Shown here piece after piece: positions 1 to 8,918 of a stretch of 64,000 nucleotides of DNA. Position numbers and translations under genes: made by a program. Numbering within the stretch: the first letter of the stretch is position 1; every line of letters begins with the position of its first letter. Under the pieces are notes generated by a model. It saw nothing but the letters and a program-made list of their open reading frames with translations, was not told the origin of the DNA and searched no databases. Origin of the DNA: Streptomyces spirodelae (GTDB lineage: Bacteria > Actinomycetota > Actinomycetes > Streptomycetales > Streptomycetaceae); the NCBI RefSeq assembly GCF_017676385.1, contig NZ_JAFFZN010000017.1, positions 62,001 through 126,000 on the forward strand. Reading direction: 5' to 3'.

Positions 1-423
1 GGCAAGTCCAGGCTGACCGTGCGCCACGTCGCAGCGGCTCCCGCCGTGGACGTCCGCGCCGACGGCCAGGCCGTCTTCAAAGACCTGAAGAACCCCCGAG
101 AAGCCTCTGCTGAGGTGCCGGCGGGAACTGTCAACGCCGACGTCACCCTCGCCGGCACCGACAAGGTGGTCATCGGCCCCGCGAAACTCGACCTCGCCGA
201 TGGCGCCTCAACCGTCGTCTACGCCTGGGGCAGCGCCAAGGACAACAACCTCGCGCTGAAGACCCAGACACTCTCCACCGGCGGCAAGGCTCCGGGGCCG
301 CCCGCGGCAGGCGTATCCGGCGCGGCGGCCTCCAACGACGACACGGCGCTGTACGCGCTGGCAGCCGGCGCCGCGTTCGTGGTCCTCGTCGCCGGCGCGC
401 AACTGGCGCACCGGCGGCGGTGA
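1..423 (+). CDS. DUF4397 domain surface protein, C-terminal part (5' end outside window)
   Basis: The reading frame is open from base 1, so the gene starts upstream of the window. The visible 140 residues begin with VRHVAAAPAVDVRADG, which fits the DUF4397 pattern of a His-Ala segment followed by a VDV-x-x-DG strand. DUF4397 proteins are predicted beta-sandwich cell-surface proteins of unknown ligand. A short Gly/Ala/Ser linker leads to one hydrophobic segment (near ALYALAAGAAFVVLVAGA) and an RRR tail, as in a membrane-retained surface protein. I see no LPXTG motif. The stop overlaps the start of the next gene, a sortase, as GTGA, so the two are translationally coupled. Such pairs are common in Streptomyces. 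The family call is from motif recognition. Confidence 0.8.
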   Translation, partial: GKSRLTVRHVAAAPAVDVRADGQAVFKDLKNPREASAEVPAGTVNADVTLAGTDKVVIGPAKLDLADGASTVVYAWGSAKDNNLALKTQTLSTGGKAPGPPAAGVSGAAASNDDTALYALAAGAAFVVLVAGAQLAHRRR

Positions 424-1082
424 CCCCTCGACGAAGGCCGGTGCGGCCGAGCCACGGTCGCACCGGCCACCCCCGCACATGGTGGGCCCTGCTGGTGGCT
501 GCGCTGCTCACCTCGGTCACAGCGCTGCTCCTGACCAGCCTCTCACCCGACGCGCCGACAGATTTCGGCCCCGCTCTCGGGAAGCGCCCTCCAAGAGGAA
601 CCCCTCAGGCGGAGCCTGGCAGCCGCAAAGCGGGTGTGCCTGTGCGCCTTGCCCTGCCGGCCCAGGGCGTACGAGCCGACATCGTGCCGGTCGGCACCAC
701 CCGTACCCACGATCTCGCCGTACCCTCAGACCCCGACGACGTCGGCTGGTATCGCTTCGGTGCCCGACCGGGAGCCTCATCCGGCGCCGCGGTCCTCGTC
801 GGTCACGTCGACTCCCGCTCAGGAGCCCTGGGGGCGCTGGCCTCGCTCAGCTCCGCCCAGCGAGGGGACAGGGTCACCGTGAGCGGAGCAAACGGCGGAC
901 AGGTCCACTATCGCATAGTGGGGCGCCGTTCCGTGGCCAAGGCAGCCTTTCCCTCCCACCTGTTCCGTACCTCAGGACCTCCAGCTCTGGTCCTGATCAC
1001 CTGCGCTGCCCCCTTCGACCCCGACCACGGCGGGTACCAACGCCTTCTGATCGTCACCGCGGTCCCAGCCGGGCGAGGGTGA
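420..1082 (+). CDS. class F sortase
   Basis: This 220-residue protein is a probable membrane-anchored transpeptidase of the actinobacterial class F sortases. Residues 21-41 form one N-terminal membrane segment after a basic start. The catalytic set is visible: His129 in VLVGHVDS, Cys195 in LITCAAPFD and Arg208 in GGYQRLLIV. The GTG start overlaps the stop of the DUF4397 gene by four bases, so the two are probably one transcript. Class F sortases act outside the membrane. The upstream surface protein is the obvious partner, although no sorting signal was seen in its visible part. The substrate is therefore inferred. Confidence 0.9.
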   Translation: MTPRRRPVRPSHGRTGHPRTWWALLVAALLTSVTALLLTSLSPDAPTDFGPALGKRPPRGTPQAEPGSRKAGVPVRLALPAQGVRADIVPVGTTRTHDLAVPSDPDDVGWYRFGARPGASSGAAVLVGHVDSRSGALGALASLSSAQRGDRVTVSGANGGQVHYRIVGRRSVAKAAFPSHLFRTSGPPALVLITCAAPFDPDHGGYQRLLIVTAVPAGRG

Positions 1083-1359
1083 GCGCTACCCCGCGTGTCG
1101 CCTGCCAGCAGCCGTGACCACGGTGACCTTGCTGCGCGGCCACGATCTGACCCACGCCTTCGACCACGCGTCCCGCACCTACGACGGGCTCACGGCCCTG
1201 CACCCGGTTCCCGCGCTGTCTTCCGGTCCGGTTCTGCGCCGAGGGGGCGTCATCACCGGTGGCGACGTCGATGAACAAGGCGTGGCCCGGTCGCGTCGAG
1301 GCCGGCGAAGATGGCAGTCGCCGGGCTCGACGCGCTGCTCCGGCCGCCGTGCAGCTGGG

Positions 1360-4044
1360 TCATCGAAGTCCCGCCAGCGGGTCCCTGGCCCCCAGGCGCC
1401 CGCAGCGGTTCTGGATCTCGAGCCCTCTCGCAAACGCCACCCACCCCTCTCTGTCCTTGCCCAGGTGGTCTTCGAGCATGATGCCCCGGTCGATCAGGAC
1501 GCGGGCCAGGCTGGATGCGTAGGCCCGGTTGGCCCGTGCCAGGCGGAGATAGCCGTCGACAGCTGCTCGGCTCGCGACTTCGGCCTCGCTGTAACGCTCA
1601 AGTCTTCGCAGGACGACGGACAGGCGGAAGTGGGCCTGGGCGAGGTAGGACTCGTCGGCCGACCGGTTGGTGCGCACGCACTGTTGTTCCACGGCAACCG
1701 CCTCTTCCGCGACGGTCAGGGCCTCGTCGTAGCGGTCCGCCTCACAGAGCAACTGCCCCCAGTTGTACAGGGCCGTACCCAGGCCGCGTTCGGCCTCGGC
1801 GTTGTCGTGTGCCCGTATCAGGCGTCGCTCCAGGACGACGGCCTGCTCGATGACCGTGAGCGCCTCTTCCCTCCGGCCCACGTCGCTGAGGCGGACGGCC
1901 AGTTCGTTGAGTGCCAGGGCGTAGGCGGTCGCGTTGCCCGCGGGGTCCGTTGCGGCCGGTTCGCGGTAGGCGGCGGCGAGGCGGTAGTGGAGAAGCAGAT
2001 CGAGCGGAGCGAGCGGCTTCGGCGGCGGGTAGGGAAACGCCGCTGTCGCGGCTCTGAGGAAACGCAGACTCGGGGGTGCACTCTTGAGGGCTGCCTCCAG
2101 AGCACCCAGGACGGGCGCCGCTTCGTCGGAGGCGAACCTGCTGCCCGATCCGAGCGTGCCGATGGCGCGGGACAGAACGAGGACGGCGCGCAGACGTTGG
2201 TCGTCGGTGGCGTCGGGCCACAGTGCCGCCAGCGTGCCGTCGTCGGGGTCGGCAAGGTGGGAGACGGCGTGGTGCTCGGCTACTCGGTCGGGGTGCAGCG
2301 AGCCCCAGTAGTGGCCCGGTGGCGGCGGATACAGCGTCCGTAGCCACTCGGCGACGTCCGTATCCCGGGTGGGTGGCAGGCCGGGCACGTTCCGGGTCAG
2401 TGTGAGGGCTTCGGTGCGGGTGGCGGCCCCGAACAGCACCGCCCCGGCCACCGCGCGCCGCAGCGTGGTGGCACGCAGATCGTCGAGCCGGAACATCGGC
2501 GAGGCGGCTATGCCTTCCCAGTACCGCGCCTCGTGGTCGAGGAGAAGTTCCTCCACCGGTTGGTCGGGGCTCCTGCCCACGGGAGCGGGGCCGCTTTCCA
2601 GCAGGGCTACGAGGGCGGCCATCTGCGTTTCCAGAACGGAGGGGGAGCGGGCAAGGCCGTGCGACGGCACCTTGGGCGGCCTGACGGTCTCGGCCAGCGC
2701 CCGCCAGTCCGTCTGCGGCAACCCGGCGACGTGCCCAAGGAGCTTGGCCAGGTCTCGCGCGGCAGCGGTGAAGGCCGCTGCGTGCGCGGTGGGGCCGGCC
2801 TTCGACGGCAGCAGGGGCTTGAGCGCCAGAGTGGGGGCCGTACGCAGGATGGCCCGGGTGTCGGGCCCGGCACCCAGTGGCTGGGTCTTCCACTCGCCCT
2901 CGGCTCTGGAGATCAGCAGCAGACGGACTCGGTGGCGGGTTGTGCGTTGGTGCTCGATCAAGCGGCGGATCAGGTGGGGCAGCGTCTCGGCGTAGTCGAC
3001 GACGAGGAAAAAGGGCGAGGGGGTATCCAGTACGCTCCAGTTTGGCCCGGGGCCGTCGGGGCAGTCCGGAAGGTCCACGCGCAGTTGGGCGGCGAGCCAG
3101 CCCTCCTGACGCAAGTTCGTGATCAGTTGGCGGGCGAGGCGGGTCTTGCCCTGGCCTCCTGGGCCGGTGAGCACGCGCACCGCGAAGGCGTCCGGGTCGG
3201 TCCGGCACCAGTCGAGGAGCGCACGGAGTTCCTTTTCCCGGCCGTGAAAACGGACGGCTTCGGCATCGGCGCGCAGCACCATGGCCGGCGAGCACAGGTC
3301 GCGGGCGCAGGCGGCGGGTGCGAGGAGGTGATCGGGTTCGACGGGTTCGAGCAGCGGGGGCCAGCCGGTGTGCCGGGCGACAAGCTCGCAGAAGACCGGA
3401 TCGCCGAGCAGGTCACGGGTCCTCGTGGCCGTCAGTCTGCTGCCCACCTGTGCTCGTCGGTCCTGGGCAACCACGCCGACCAGCAGGTCACCACACAGCA
3501 GGGCGGCACCCGAGAATCCGGACCATCCGCTCACCCCCGCCCCGCGAGGCGGTGTGAAAGCCGGGAGGGGTTGGGCGCTCAGCACCTCATAGCGCTGGGC
3601 GAGACGACCGCTGCCGGGGTGGATGTCGCCGCTGAGCTGTTCGTCCAGGCGGCGGCCTGCATCCTTCTGCATTCGCGGGTAACCGCAGATGGTCACGGGA
3701 TGGGGGCGGACGCCGATGAGTTGACCCCAGCGTTGTGCCGGGCGCGTACGCAGGTCCCCCATGGATTCGGGGGGCCGCCATGGGCTGGTGGCCGCTATCT
3801 CGAGGAGGGAGGCATCGATGGTGGCGTCTCGGCGGTGCCACACCGGGGTTGCCGGTACACGCTCACCGCCCGCCTCCGGGCGGCGCACCGTCACCGAGCC
3901 GCCGCTTGGCCCGGCTTCTTCCCCGAAGACGTGTCCTGTGGTGAGCACGAGCCGCGGTGCGACCAGGTAGCCGGTGGCCAACGACGTGGTGTCGGGCCGC
4001 AACGGGGTACGGACCCGGACCTGTACTACACGGTCAAACTCCAC
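1360..4044 (-). CDS. trypsin-like protease / STAND NTPase / TPR fusion protein
   Basis: The protein has 894 residues and three parts. Residues 20-200 are a trypsin-like serine protease with His38 (TTGHVF), Asp77 (ATIDASLLEI) and Ser178 in GFSGAALL, so the triad looks intact. Residues 265-480 are a STAND-type P-loop NTPase with Walker A GPGGQGKT at 294-301 and Walker B FFLVVDYAE at 345-353. Residues 700-890 are helical repeats resembling TPRs, for example REEALTVIEQAV and YDEALTVAEEAV. This is the plan of bacterial conflict proteins in which a repeat sensor and an NTPase switch control a protease effector. The gene starts with GTG and lies 74 bp downstream of a Trypco2 gene on the same strand, so they form a likely operon. 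The target and trigger are unknown. Confidence 0.88.
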   Translation of the reverse strand: MEFDRVVQVRVRTPLRPDTTSLATGYLVAPRLVLTTGHVFGEEAGPSGGSVTVRRPEAGGERVPATPVWHRRDATIDASLLEIAATSPWRPPESMGDLRTRPAQRWGQLIGVRPHPVTICGYPRMQKDAGRRLDEQLSGDIHPGSGRLAQRYEVLSAQPLPAFTPPRGAGVSGWSGFSGAALLCGDLLVGVVAQDRRAQVGSRLTATRTRDLLGDPVFCELVARHTGWPPLLEPVEPDHLLAPAACARDLCSPAMVLRADAEAVRFHGREKELRALLDWCRTDPDAFAVRVLTGPGGQGKTRLARQLITNLRQEGWLAAQLRVDLPDCPDGPGPNWSVLDTPSPFFLVVDYAETLPHLIRRLIEHQRTTRHRVRLLLISRAEGEWKTQPLGAGPDTRAILRTAPTLALKPLLPSKAGPTAHAAAFTAAARDLAKLLGHVAGLPQTDWRALAETVRPPKVPSHGLARSPSVLETQMAALVALLESGPAPVGRSPDQPVEELLLDHEARYWEGIAASPMFRLDDLRATTLRRAVAGAVLFGAATRTEALTLTRNVPGLPPTRDTDVAEWLRTLYPPPPGHYWGSLHPDRVAEHHAVSHLADPDDGTLAALWPDATDDQRLRAVLVLSRAIGTLGSGSRFASDEAAPVLGALEAALKSAPPSLRFLRAATAAFPYPPPKPLAPLDLLLHYRLAAAYREPAATDPAGNATAYALALNELAVRLSDVGRREEALTVIEQAVVLERRLIRAHDNAEAERGLGTALYNWGQLLCEADRYDEALTVAEEAVAVEQQCVRTNRSADESYLAQAHFRLSVVLRRLERYSEAEVASRAAVDGYLRLARANRAYASSLARVLIDRGIMLEDHLGKDREGWVAFARGLEIQNRCGRLGARDPLAGLR

Positions 4045-4118
4045 GTGGCCCCCGTGACCGTTGCTCGGGCACGTGCCCGCCCGACACGCACCGCACCTGT
4101 CGGACTGTCAAGCGCGCG

Positions 4119-4457
4119 CTACGCGTCGTCCTCGTCGCTGTCATCGTCGCTGACGTCGATGGCGCCGCCGTCGGACAGATGCGGTGTCATCGGCACCGTC
4201 AGGGTATGGGTGGCGGTACGTGTACTCTCGCGCTTGCCTCCCATGCCGACCACGCTGAACCGCAGGCCGCCGTCGGCGCCACTGGTCCGCGCGAGCTCCA
4301 GGCCGAGTTCGAGGGTGATCTCGCCCAGGGTGAAGCGCAGTCCGCCGTCCCCGTTCATGTCGATCCGCTGCTGGGCCTCAGCAATCTGATCCCGCAGCAG
4401 CGTGATCGCGTCCGCCAGATCCAGCGCTTGCCCCGCCGCACTCCCGTCACCCGTCAT
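4119..4457 (-). CDS. Trypco2 (trypsin-co-occurring domain 2) family protein
   Basis: This small 112-residue protein matches the Trypco2 pattern as I recall it. An N-terminal helix LADAITLLRDQIAEAQQ is followed by FTLGEITLELGLELAR, a GGLRFSVVGMGG strand and a THTLTVPMTP strand, then an acidic tail (SDDDSDEDD). Trypco2 genes are usually found beside trypsin-like protease genes of conflict systems, and the next gene here encodes exactly such a protein. The ATG at 4457 was chosen over longer options because GGAGGGG lies at good spacing upstream and the family starts at this helix. The function is unknown; an adaptor or regulator of the protease protein is an inference from gene linkage. Confidence 0.85.
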   Translation of the reverse strand: MTGDGSAAGQALDLADAITLLRDQIAEAQQRIDMNGDGGLRFTLGEITLELGLELARTSGADGGLRFSVVGMGGKRESTRTATHTLTVPMTPHLSDGGAIDVSDDDSDEDDA

Positions 4458-4735
4458 TCCTCGACGCCCCTCCCACCGGTGTTCCGCAGTCTTCCACTTA
4501 CCCGAACTGCCCCACCGGCCACACCTCTTGGGCGTCAGCGGCACGGCAGGGGCGCGCTCGCTCAGGGGTGCAGCGGGGTAGGGATGTCGCGGCGTGGTCG
4601 TCGGAACAGAGTCCGAGGTGACCGCCCGGAAGAAGCGGCGATACCGGGATGCCGCCGGCCGGGGTCGGGACATTCGTCGGCGTGCCGCGCAGCGGCGGAG
4701 CTGGACGGCACGCCGTTCGAGACTGCCCGGGGGTC

Positions 4736-6043
4736 CTAGTCGAGGGCTACGCCCTTGGTCTCGGGGGCCCATGCGAGGGAGGCGACCGTTCCGACGAGCG
4801 GGAAGACCGCGGCGATCAGCATGGTTCCGCCGACTCCGACATGCTGCAGGGACAGGGGGAGCAGGTAGGTCGCCAAAGCCGCGCTGATGCGGCTGACGGC
4901 CGCAGAAAAGCCGACGCCTGTGCTGCGCACCCGCGTCTCGAAAATCTCACTGGGGTAGACGAATTGGATATCGCTCGCCGCGGTGGCGACCAGCGTGAAC
5001 AGACCGAACGCGACGACGAGGACGGGCAGCGGCGCGTGCGGCCACACCCCGATGAGTACGAGCCCGACCGTCATGAACGCGAAAGTCGAGATCACGAAAC
5101 TGCGGCGGGTGAGTTTGTGCAGCAGCCACAGGCCCAGCACCGCACCGATCAGCTGCAGCGCGTTGACCCACAGATCGGCTGCGTGGCCGTCCGCGATGCC
5201 GAGCCCTTCGGCGATCGGGACGACGAAGGTGAATATGGCGAAGAAGGGTGCGACCTGACAGAACCAGAAGAGCCCGGAGTACACCGTCCTCCGCCAGGTA
5301 CGGGCGGTGAACAGCGTGGAGAGGCGGGTTGTGCCCGCTTCGATGGCGGCGGGGTCCGGCAAAGACACGTCGTCACCGAAGTGTCTGGCGACGATGGCCG
5401 CCGCTTCGTCGTGGCGGCCCTTGGCCTGCAGCCATCGCGGGGACTCCGGCAGCCGGGTGCGCAGCAACAGGACCACCAGTGCAGGAAGCGCACTGCTGGC
5501 AAGTAGCAGCCGCCAGTTGTCACCCTGGTACAGGCTGCCGACCACGAACGCGGCGACGAAACCGACGATCCAGGCCAGCTCGATGGACCCCAGCAAAGGG
5601 CCCCGGTGTCGGCGGGTGGAGAATTCCGCGAGCAGGGCCGCCCCCACGGCGTACTCGACGCCGATGGCCAGGCCGAGGAGGACACGGACGGCGACCAGGT
5701 CCCACATTCCGACCACGAACAATTGGGCCAGCGACAGAGCGGCAAAGGCGATCAGGTTCCACAAGAAGACCTTCTTGCGGCCGTAGCGGTCGGCGACGCG
5801 CCCGAAGCACAGACCTGCGACGAAGATGCCCGTCAGGGCGCTGGCAGCGATCAGGCCCTGCCCCAGTGCGCCCAGGTGCAACTCGTCGGCCGCCGGGCCG
5901 ATCGCATGACCGATGATGCCCAGGATGTAGCCGTCCAGGGCGGCACCACCCAGCGTGCACACCGCGGCCAGGAGGTGCACCTTTCTGAAGGGAACCTCGT
6001 CGATGCCGATGCCGGGGGGACTGGCGGCTCTGGTATCAGCCAT
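4736..6043 (-). CDS. MFS transporter (sugar/acid porter-like)
   Basis: This 435-residue protein has about 12 hydrophobic segments and belongs to the major facilitator superfamily. The loop 2-3 signature GRVADRYGRKKVF is clear, and a second LPESPRWL motif is of the type seen in sugar and aromatic-acid porters. Its substrate cannot be told from sequence. It is the last gene of a same-strand set with a PucR regulator and an ornithine-cyclodeaminase-like enzyme, which suggests import of an amino-acid or amine-type nutrient. An AGGTGAG ribosome site precedes the ATG. It is separated from PucR by 258 bp, so it may have its own promoter. Confidence 0.85.
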   Translation of the reverse strand: MADTRAASPPGIGIDEVPFRKVHLLAAVCTLGGAALDGYILGIIGHAIGPAADELHLGALGQGLIAASALTGIFVAGLCFGRVADRYGRKKVFLWNLIAFAALSLAQLFVVGMWDLVAVRVLLGLAIGVEYAVGAALLAEFSTRRHRGPLLGSIELAWIVGFVAAFVVGSLYQGDNWRLLLASSALPALVVLLLRTRLPESPRWLQAKGRHDEAAAIVARHFGDDVSLPDPAAIEAGTTRLSTLFTARTWRRTVYSGLFWFCQVAPFFAIFTFVVPIAEGLGIADGHAADLWVNALQLIGAVLGLWLLHKLTRRSFVISTFAFMTVGLVLIGVWPHAPLPVLVVAFGLFTLVATAASDIQFVYPSEIFETRVRSTGVGFSAAVSRISAALATYLLPLSLQHVGVGGTMLIAAVFPLVGTVASLAWAPETKGVALD

Positions 6044-6301
6044 GGTTACTCACCTGCGTCTCGTAGTCGTGCCCGGTCGTCCCACGACGTGAGGCACTGT
6101 CCACGCCGCAGATCACGTCATCGCCGGGCTGCTCGTAGTTTCCGCGCGGGCAAGGTGCGGGACATCCGAGCGGGTGCGGAGAAAACCGAGCCGAGTTCCT
6201 CCCCCGGGCGGAAGCGCTCACCGCGCGTATGCGGAGGCTGAACGGGAGGGAGTCCGGTCCCCGCGCGGCGCTCCGGCTCGCAGGCTGCGGTGGCAGGACC
6301 C

Positions 6302-7543
6302 CTACGGCTGCAGGAACGGCCGGAGGGAACTCTGCCGCAGGGCACGGCGGAGCAGCGCCGTGTGCAACACGGTGCGGGTCGGACCGTGGGTGAGGTCGAC
6401 TCCGCTCTTCTCCGAGATCTGAGAGATGCGGTAGTAGAGCGTGGAGCGGTGGATGAAGAGCTCGTTCGCCGTGCTCGGGGTGTCGCCGGAGTGGCGCAGG
6501 TAGGCCAGCAGAGTCCGCTGAGTCCCGCCGCTGGTGTCACTCTCGACGAGCGCCATGAGCCGGTCGAAAGCGGCGGGCGCCGGCCTGTCCATGTGCTCGA
6601 CGAACATGTCCACGAGGAACCCGAGCTCGTCCCACTGGACGGCGAGGTCGGCTGTGAGGAGGGCATCGGCGCAGAACGCCGCGATACCGGCCTGGGTGTA
6701 CAGGTCCCGCAGGTCCTCGACTCGGCCGACCGAGCTGAGCCCCGCGGCGCCGAGGCCGTCGACGGTGCGGAGCTCGCCGGCCAGGGCATGCGGGAATTCC
6801 GCCGGGTCCCGGTACTCGGCGTCGGGCCGGCTGATGCCGACCAGCAGAGCGGGCTGCCCGGCGATATCGAGGCGGCAGACTTCCTCGATCAAGAACACGC
6901 GGCGCAGCCGCCACACGCCCGTCTCGACGCTCTCGGCGTCGAAGCGGGTATCGGTGACGCCGATGTCGCACGGCGGCCCGGTGATCACGGTGAACGCATC
7001 AAGGGAGGACAGGTTGTACCGGGTGTGCAGGGCTGCGAGGGCCGTCTCGGGTCTGTTCCGCTCGATCACGTCCGTGTACAGCGTCGCCATCGAGCCCTGC
7101 CGACGCTGGACGTGGGCCCGCCGTTCGAAGAGCACCTCGGCGAGTTCCTCGCACGTGGACCGCACCGCCTCGTCGTTGACTGCCCGGCCGGACGTGAAAA
7201 GCCACAGGAATCCGAAGAGCTCGTCGTCCCTGCGCACCGGGTAACACAGCCGTTCGGCAAGCCCGAACTGTTCGTTGGCCGGGATACGGACCGGCCCGGT
7301 GGCTTCCGTCAGGCCGAAGGAGACCAGATAGCCCTGCACGTCACGGCGGGCTCGGCGGTGCTGAAGGACATACGTGCGGTAATCGTCCTCGTCACCGAAA
7401 TAGCGGCTGACGGCGATCAGGTTGCCGTGCGGATCATCGAGAGCCACGGACTTGCGCAGCGTTTGCGCGAGGTCGTCCACGAAATGCTGGACGGTGTCGA
7501 CGAGGGAGCTGGGCACTTTGTGCACTGTACGCGTACGCATCAC
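6302..7543 (-). CDS. PucR family transcriptional regulator
   Basis: This 413-residue regulator has the C-terminal PucR helix-turn-helix: LRHSGDTPSTANELFIHR leads into STLYYRISQISE and ends LLRRAL. The N-terminal two thirds form a sensory region with a GGDEF-like or CdaR-type fold and no clear ligand motif. PucR proteins commonly control purine, amino-acid or aromatic catabolic genes next to them. Here it lies between an ornithine-cyclodeaminase-like gene and an MFS permease on the same strand, and it probably controls both. The ORF opens with adjacent GTG and ATG codons, so the exact start is uncertain by one codon. Confidence 0.88.
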   Translation of the reverse strand: MMRTRTVHKVPSSLVDTVQHFVDDLAQTLRKSVALDDPHGNLIAVSRYFGDEDDYRTYVLQHRRARRDVQGYLVSFGLTEATGPVRIPANEQFGLAERLCYPVRRDDELFGFLWLFTSGRAVNDEAVRSTCEELAEVLFERRAHVQRRQGSMATLYTDVIERNRPETALAALHTRYNLSSLDAFTVITGPPCDIGVTDTRFDAESVETGVWRLRRVFLIEEVCRLDIAGQPALLVGISRPDAEYRDPAEFPHALAGELRTVDGLGAAGLSSVGRVEDLRDLYTQAGIAAFCADALLTADLAVQWDELGFLVDMFVEHMDRPAPAAFDRLMALVESDTSGGTQRTLLAYLRHSGDTPSTANELFIHRSTLYYRISQISEKSGVDLTHGPTRTVLHTALLRRALRQSSLRPFLQP

Positions 7544-7626
7544 CGACTACCACGACCCGCCGACAGGCCGAGAGCCCCGGCGCCAGGCGGCAGCGGGGCC
7601 CTCGCCAGCTGTTGACTGGTGGCCGG

Positions 7627-8619
7627 TCACAAGGGCAGCAGAGTGCCGACGCCCCTGTCGATCGCTCGCTCGTGAATCAGCTTGCCCATGGCGATGTCGC
7701 AGACGGCCATGCCGATGTTGCTGTTGACGACGATCTCGTCGGCACTGGTGCGGCCGGGCCTGACGCCGGCCAGGACCTGTCCCGTCTCAGCGGCGATGTC
7801 GGGCAGTCCGCCCGGGAAGTACCCCATCTCGGCAAAGAGTTCGTGTTCGTCGGCGGAGTCCACGATATAGGTGCCGCGCGCGCATGTGGCAGGGTCCCAG
7901 AAAGTGTTGAGGTCGCATGGGAGGATGGTCTGTCCGGCACTGACCCACTCGTCCTTCGCGATGCTCTGAGGCTCCCGGAGGATGACGGTGGCGGAGCTGA
8001 GGATTTCGTTCTCCTTCACGACCGCCTCGACCGATGTGCCTTTGACGAGCTTGACTTCGACCTGAGGCTGCAGCTCGGCTATGAGACGGTCGGCAGCCTC
8101 TTCGCGGGTGTCGTACACAGTTATCGACTCAAGGTCTGTGAGCAAGGTGTCGGCGTAGCGGACGTGCTCGCGCCCCTGGATGCCACAGCCGAACATTCCG
8201 AAGGTCCTGGCCCCGGGGTGGAGGGCCTGTGCCGCCAGCACGGTCACAGCGGGAGTGCGGTGAGCGGTCAGCCATGCGCTGTCGAACAGGGAGATGGGTA
8301 CCCCTGATTCCACATCGTTCATCACCTGCAGGCCGGTGGTCTGCGGTAGAGCGAATTTCTCCGGATTGTTCGGATAGCACTCGATCCACTTCATCCCCAC
8401 TGCGCCGAGGCCGGGCAGGTACGCCGGCATGGCGTGGAAGAACACCTCGGGGTAGGGGTGCACCCCGACCTTGGCGGGCATCTCGTAACGCGCACGGCCG
8501 TGCTCCACGAGGGCCCTACGAACGGTTTCGAGCACGTCTTCCCGTGAGATCCCCAGGCTGATCACCTCTTCCGCGGAGAGGTAGCGGAACTCCTTGCCGA
8601 GCTGTGGAGAAGTGGACAT
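7627..8619 (-). CDS. ornithine cyclodeaminase / mu-crystallin family protein
   Basis: The protein has 330 residues, the usual size for the ornithine cyclodeaminase and mu-crystallin family of NAD(P)-dependent enzymes. The nucleotide-binding motif is visible as FGMFGCGIQGREHVRY. Upstream, VGMKWIECYPNNPEK holds the family Lys used in substrate binding. Members include ornithine cyclodeaminase, alanine dehydrogenase and ketimine reductase types, so the exact reaction is open. An AAGGAGTCAG ribosome site precedes the ATG. The PucR regulator and MFS gene downstream suggest uptake and breakdown of an amino acid or cyclic imine. Confidence 0.87.
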   Translation of the reverse strand: MSTSPQLGKEFRYLSAEEVISLGISREDVLETVRRALVEHGRARYEMPAKVGVHPYPEVFFHAMPAYLPGLGAVGMKWIECYPNNPEKFALPQTTGLQVMNDVESGVPISLFDSAWLTAHRTPAVTVLAAQALHPGARTFGMFGCGIQGREHVRYADTLLTDLESITVYDTREEAADRLIAELQPQVEVKLVKGTSVEAVVKENEILSSATVILREPQSIAKDEWVSAGQTILPCDLNTFWDPATCARGTYIVDSADEHELFAEMGYFPGGLPDIAAETGQVLAGVRPGRTSADEIVVNSNIGMAVCDIAMGKLIHERAIDRGVGTLLPL

Positions 8620-8918
8620 GCGCTGACTCCTTCAGGTGATGGAGGGGACTCCCTGATCAGCAATCCTGAAAGGCTGTCCCACCCCACGCATCCGACAGCC
8701 GACGCAAGGAGCCGCTGCCTTTCCGCCCACGGTTCGAATTTCCACCACGGTCACCGTAGGCATCTGTGGTGATGGCCGCCGCCTGAGAGCGCGGGGGCTC
8801 CGGTGGTCAGCGCGGCGCGGCGCGACGGGTGCGCAGACATCAGCACTCCTGGAGATCTTGACAGTCCTGTGGGGAGGGCAGCCCACCTTGCCCGGCCGGC
8901 ACAAGACGCGGGATCCGC
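8620..8918. other. intergenic, no gene seen
   Basis: This gap of 299 bp lies between the start of the ornithine-cyclodeaminase-like gene and the stop of the GlxA regulator gene, both on the minus strand. It must hold the promoter of the catabolic genes. I could not identify a convincing operator or hairpin in it. Confidence 0.4.

Noticed and set aside
1083..1359. Possible remnant of another gene (TAIFAGLDATGP and ALFIDVATGDDAPS in two minus-strand frames)
   Set aside because: Two short peptide-like pieces in different frames without a firm family match. Too weak to call.
1114..2343. Long plus-strand reading frame over the trypsin-STAND gene
   Set aside because: It lies opposite a gene with clear protease, NTPase and repeat motifs, and its own protein has no family features. 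It is a GC-driven shadow.
2533..4389. Second long plus-strand frame (618 codons)
   Set aside because: It is also opposite the trypsin-STAND gene. Low-complexity Gly/Arg composition and no motif.
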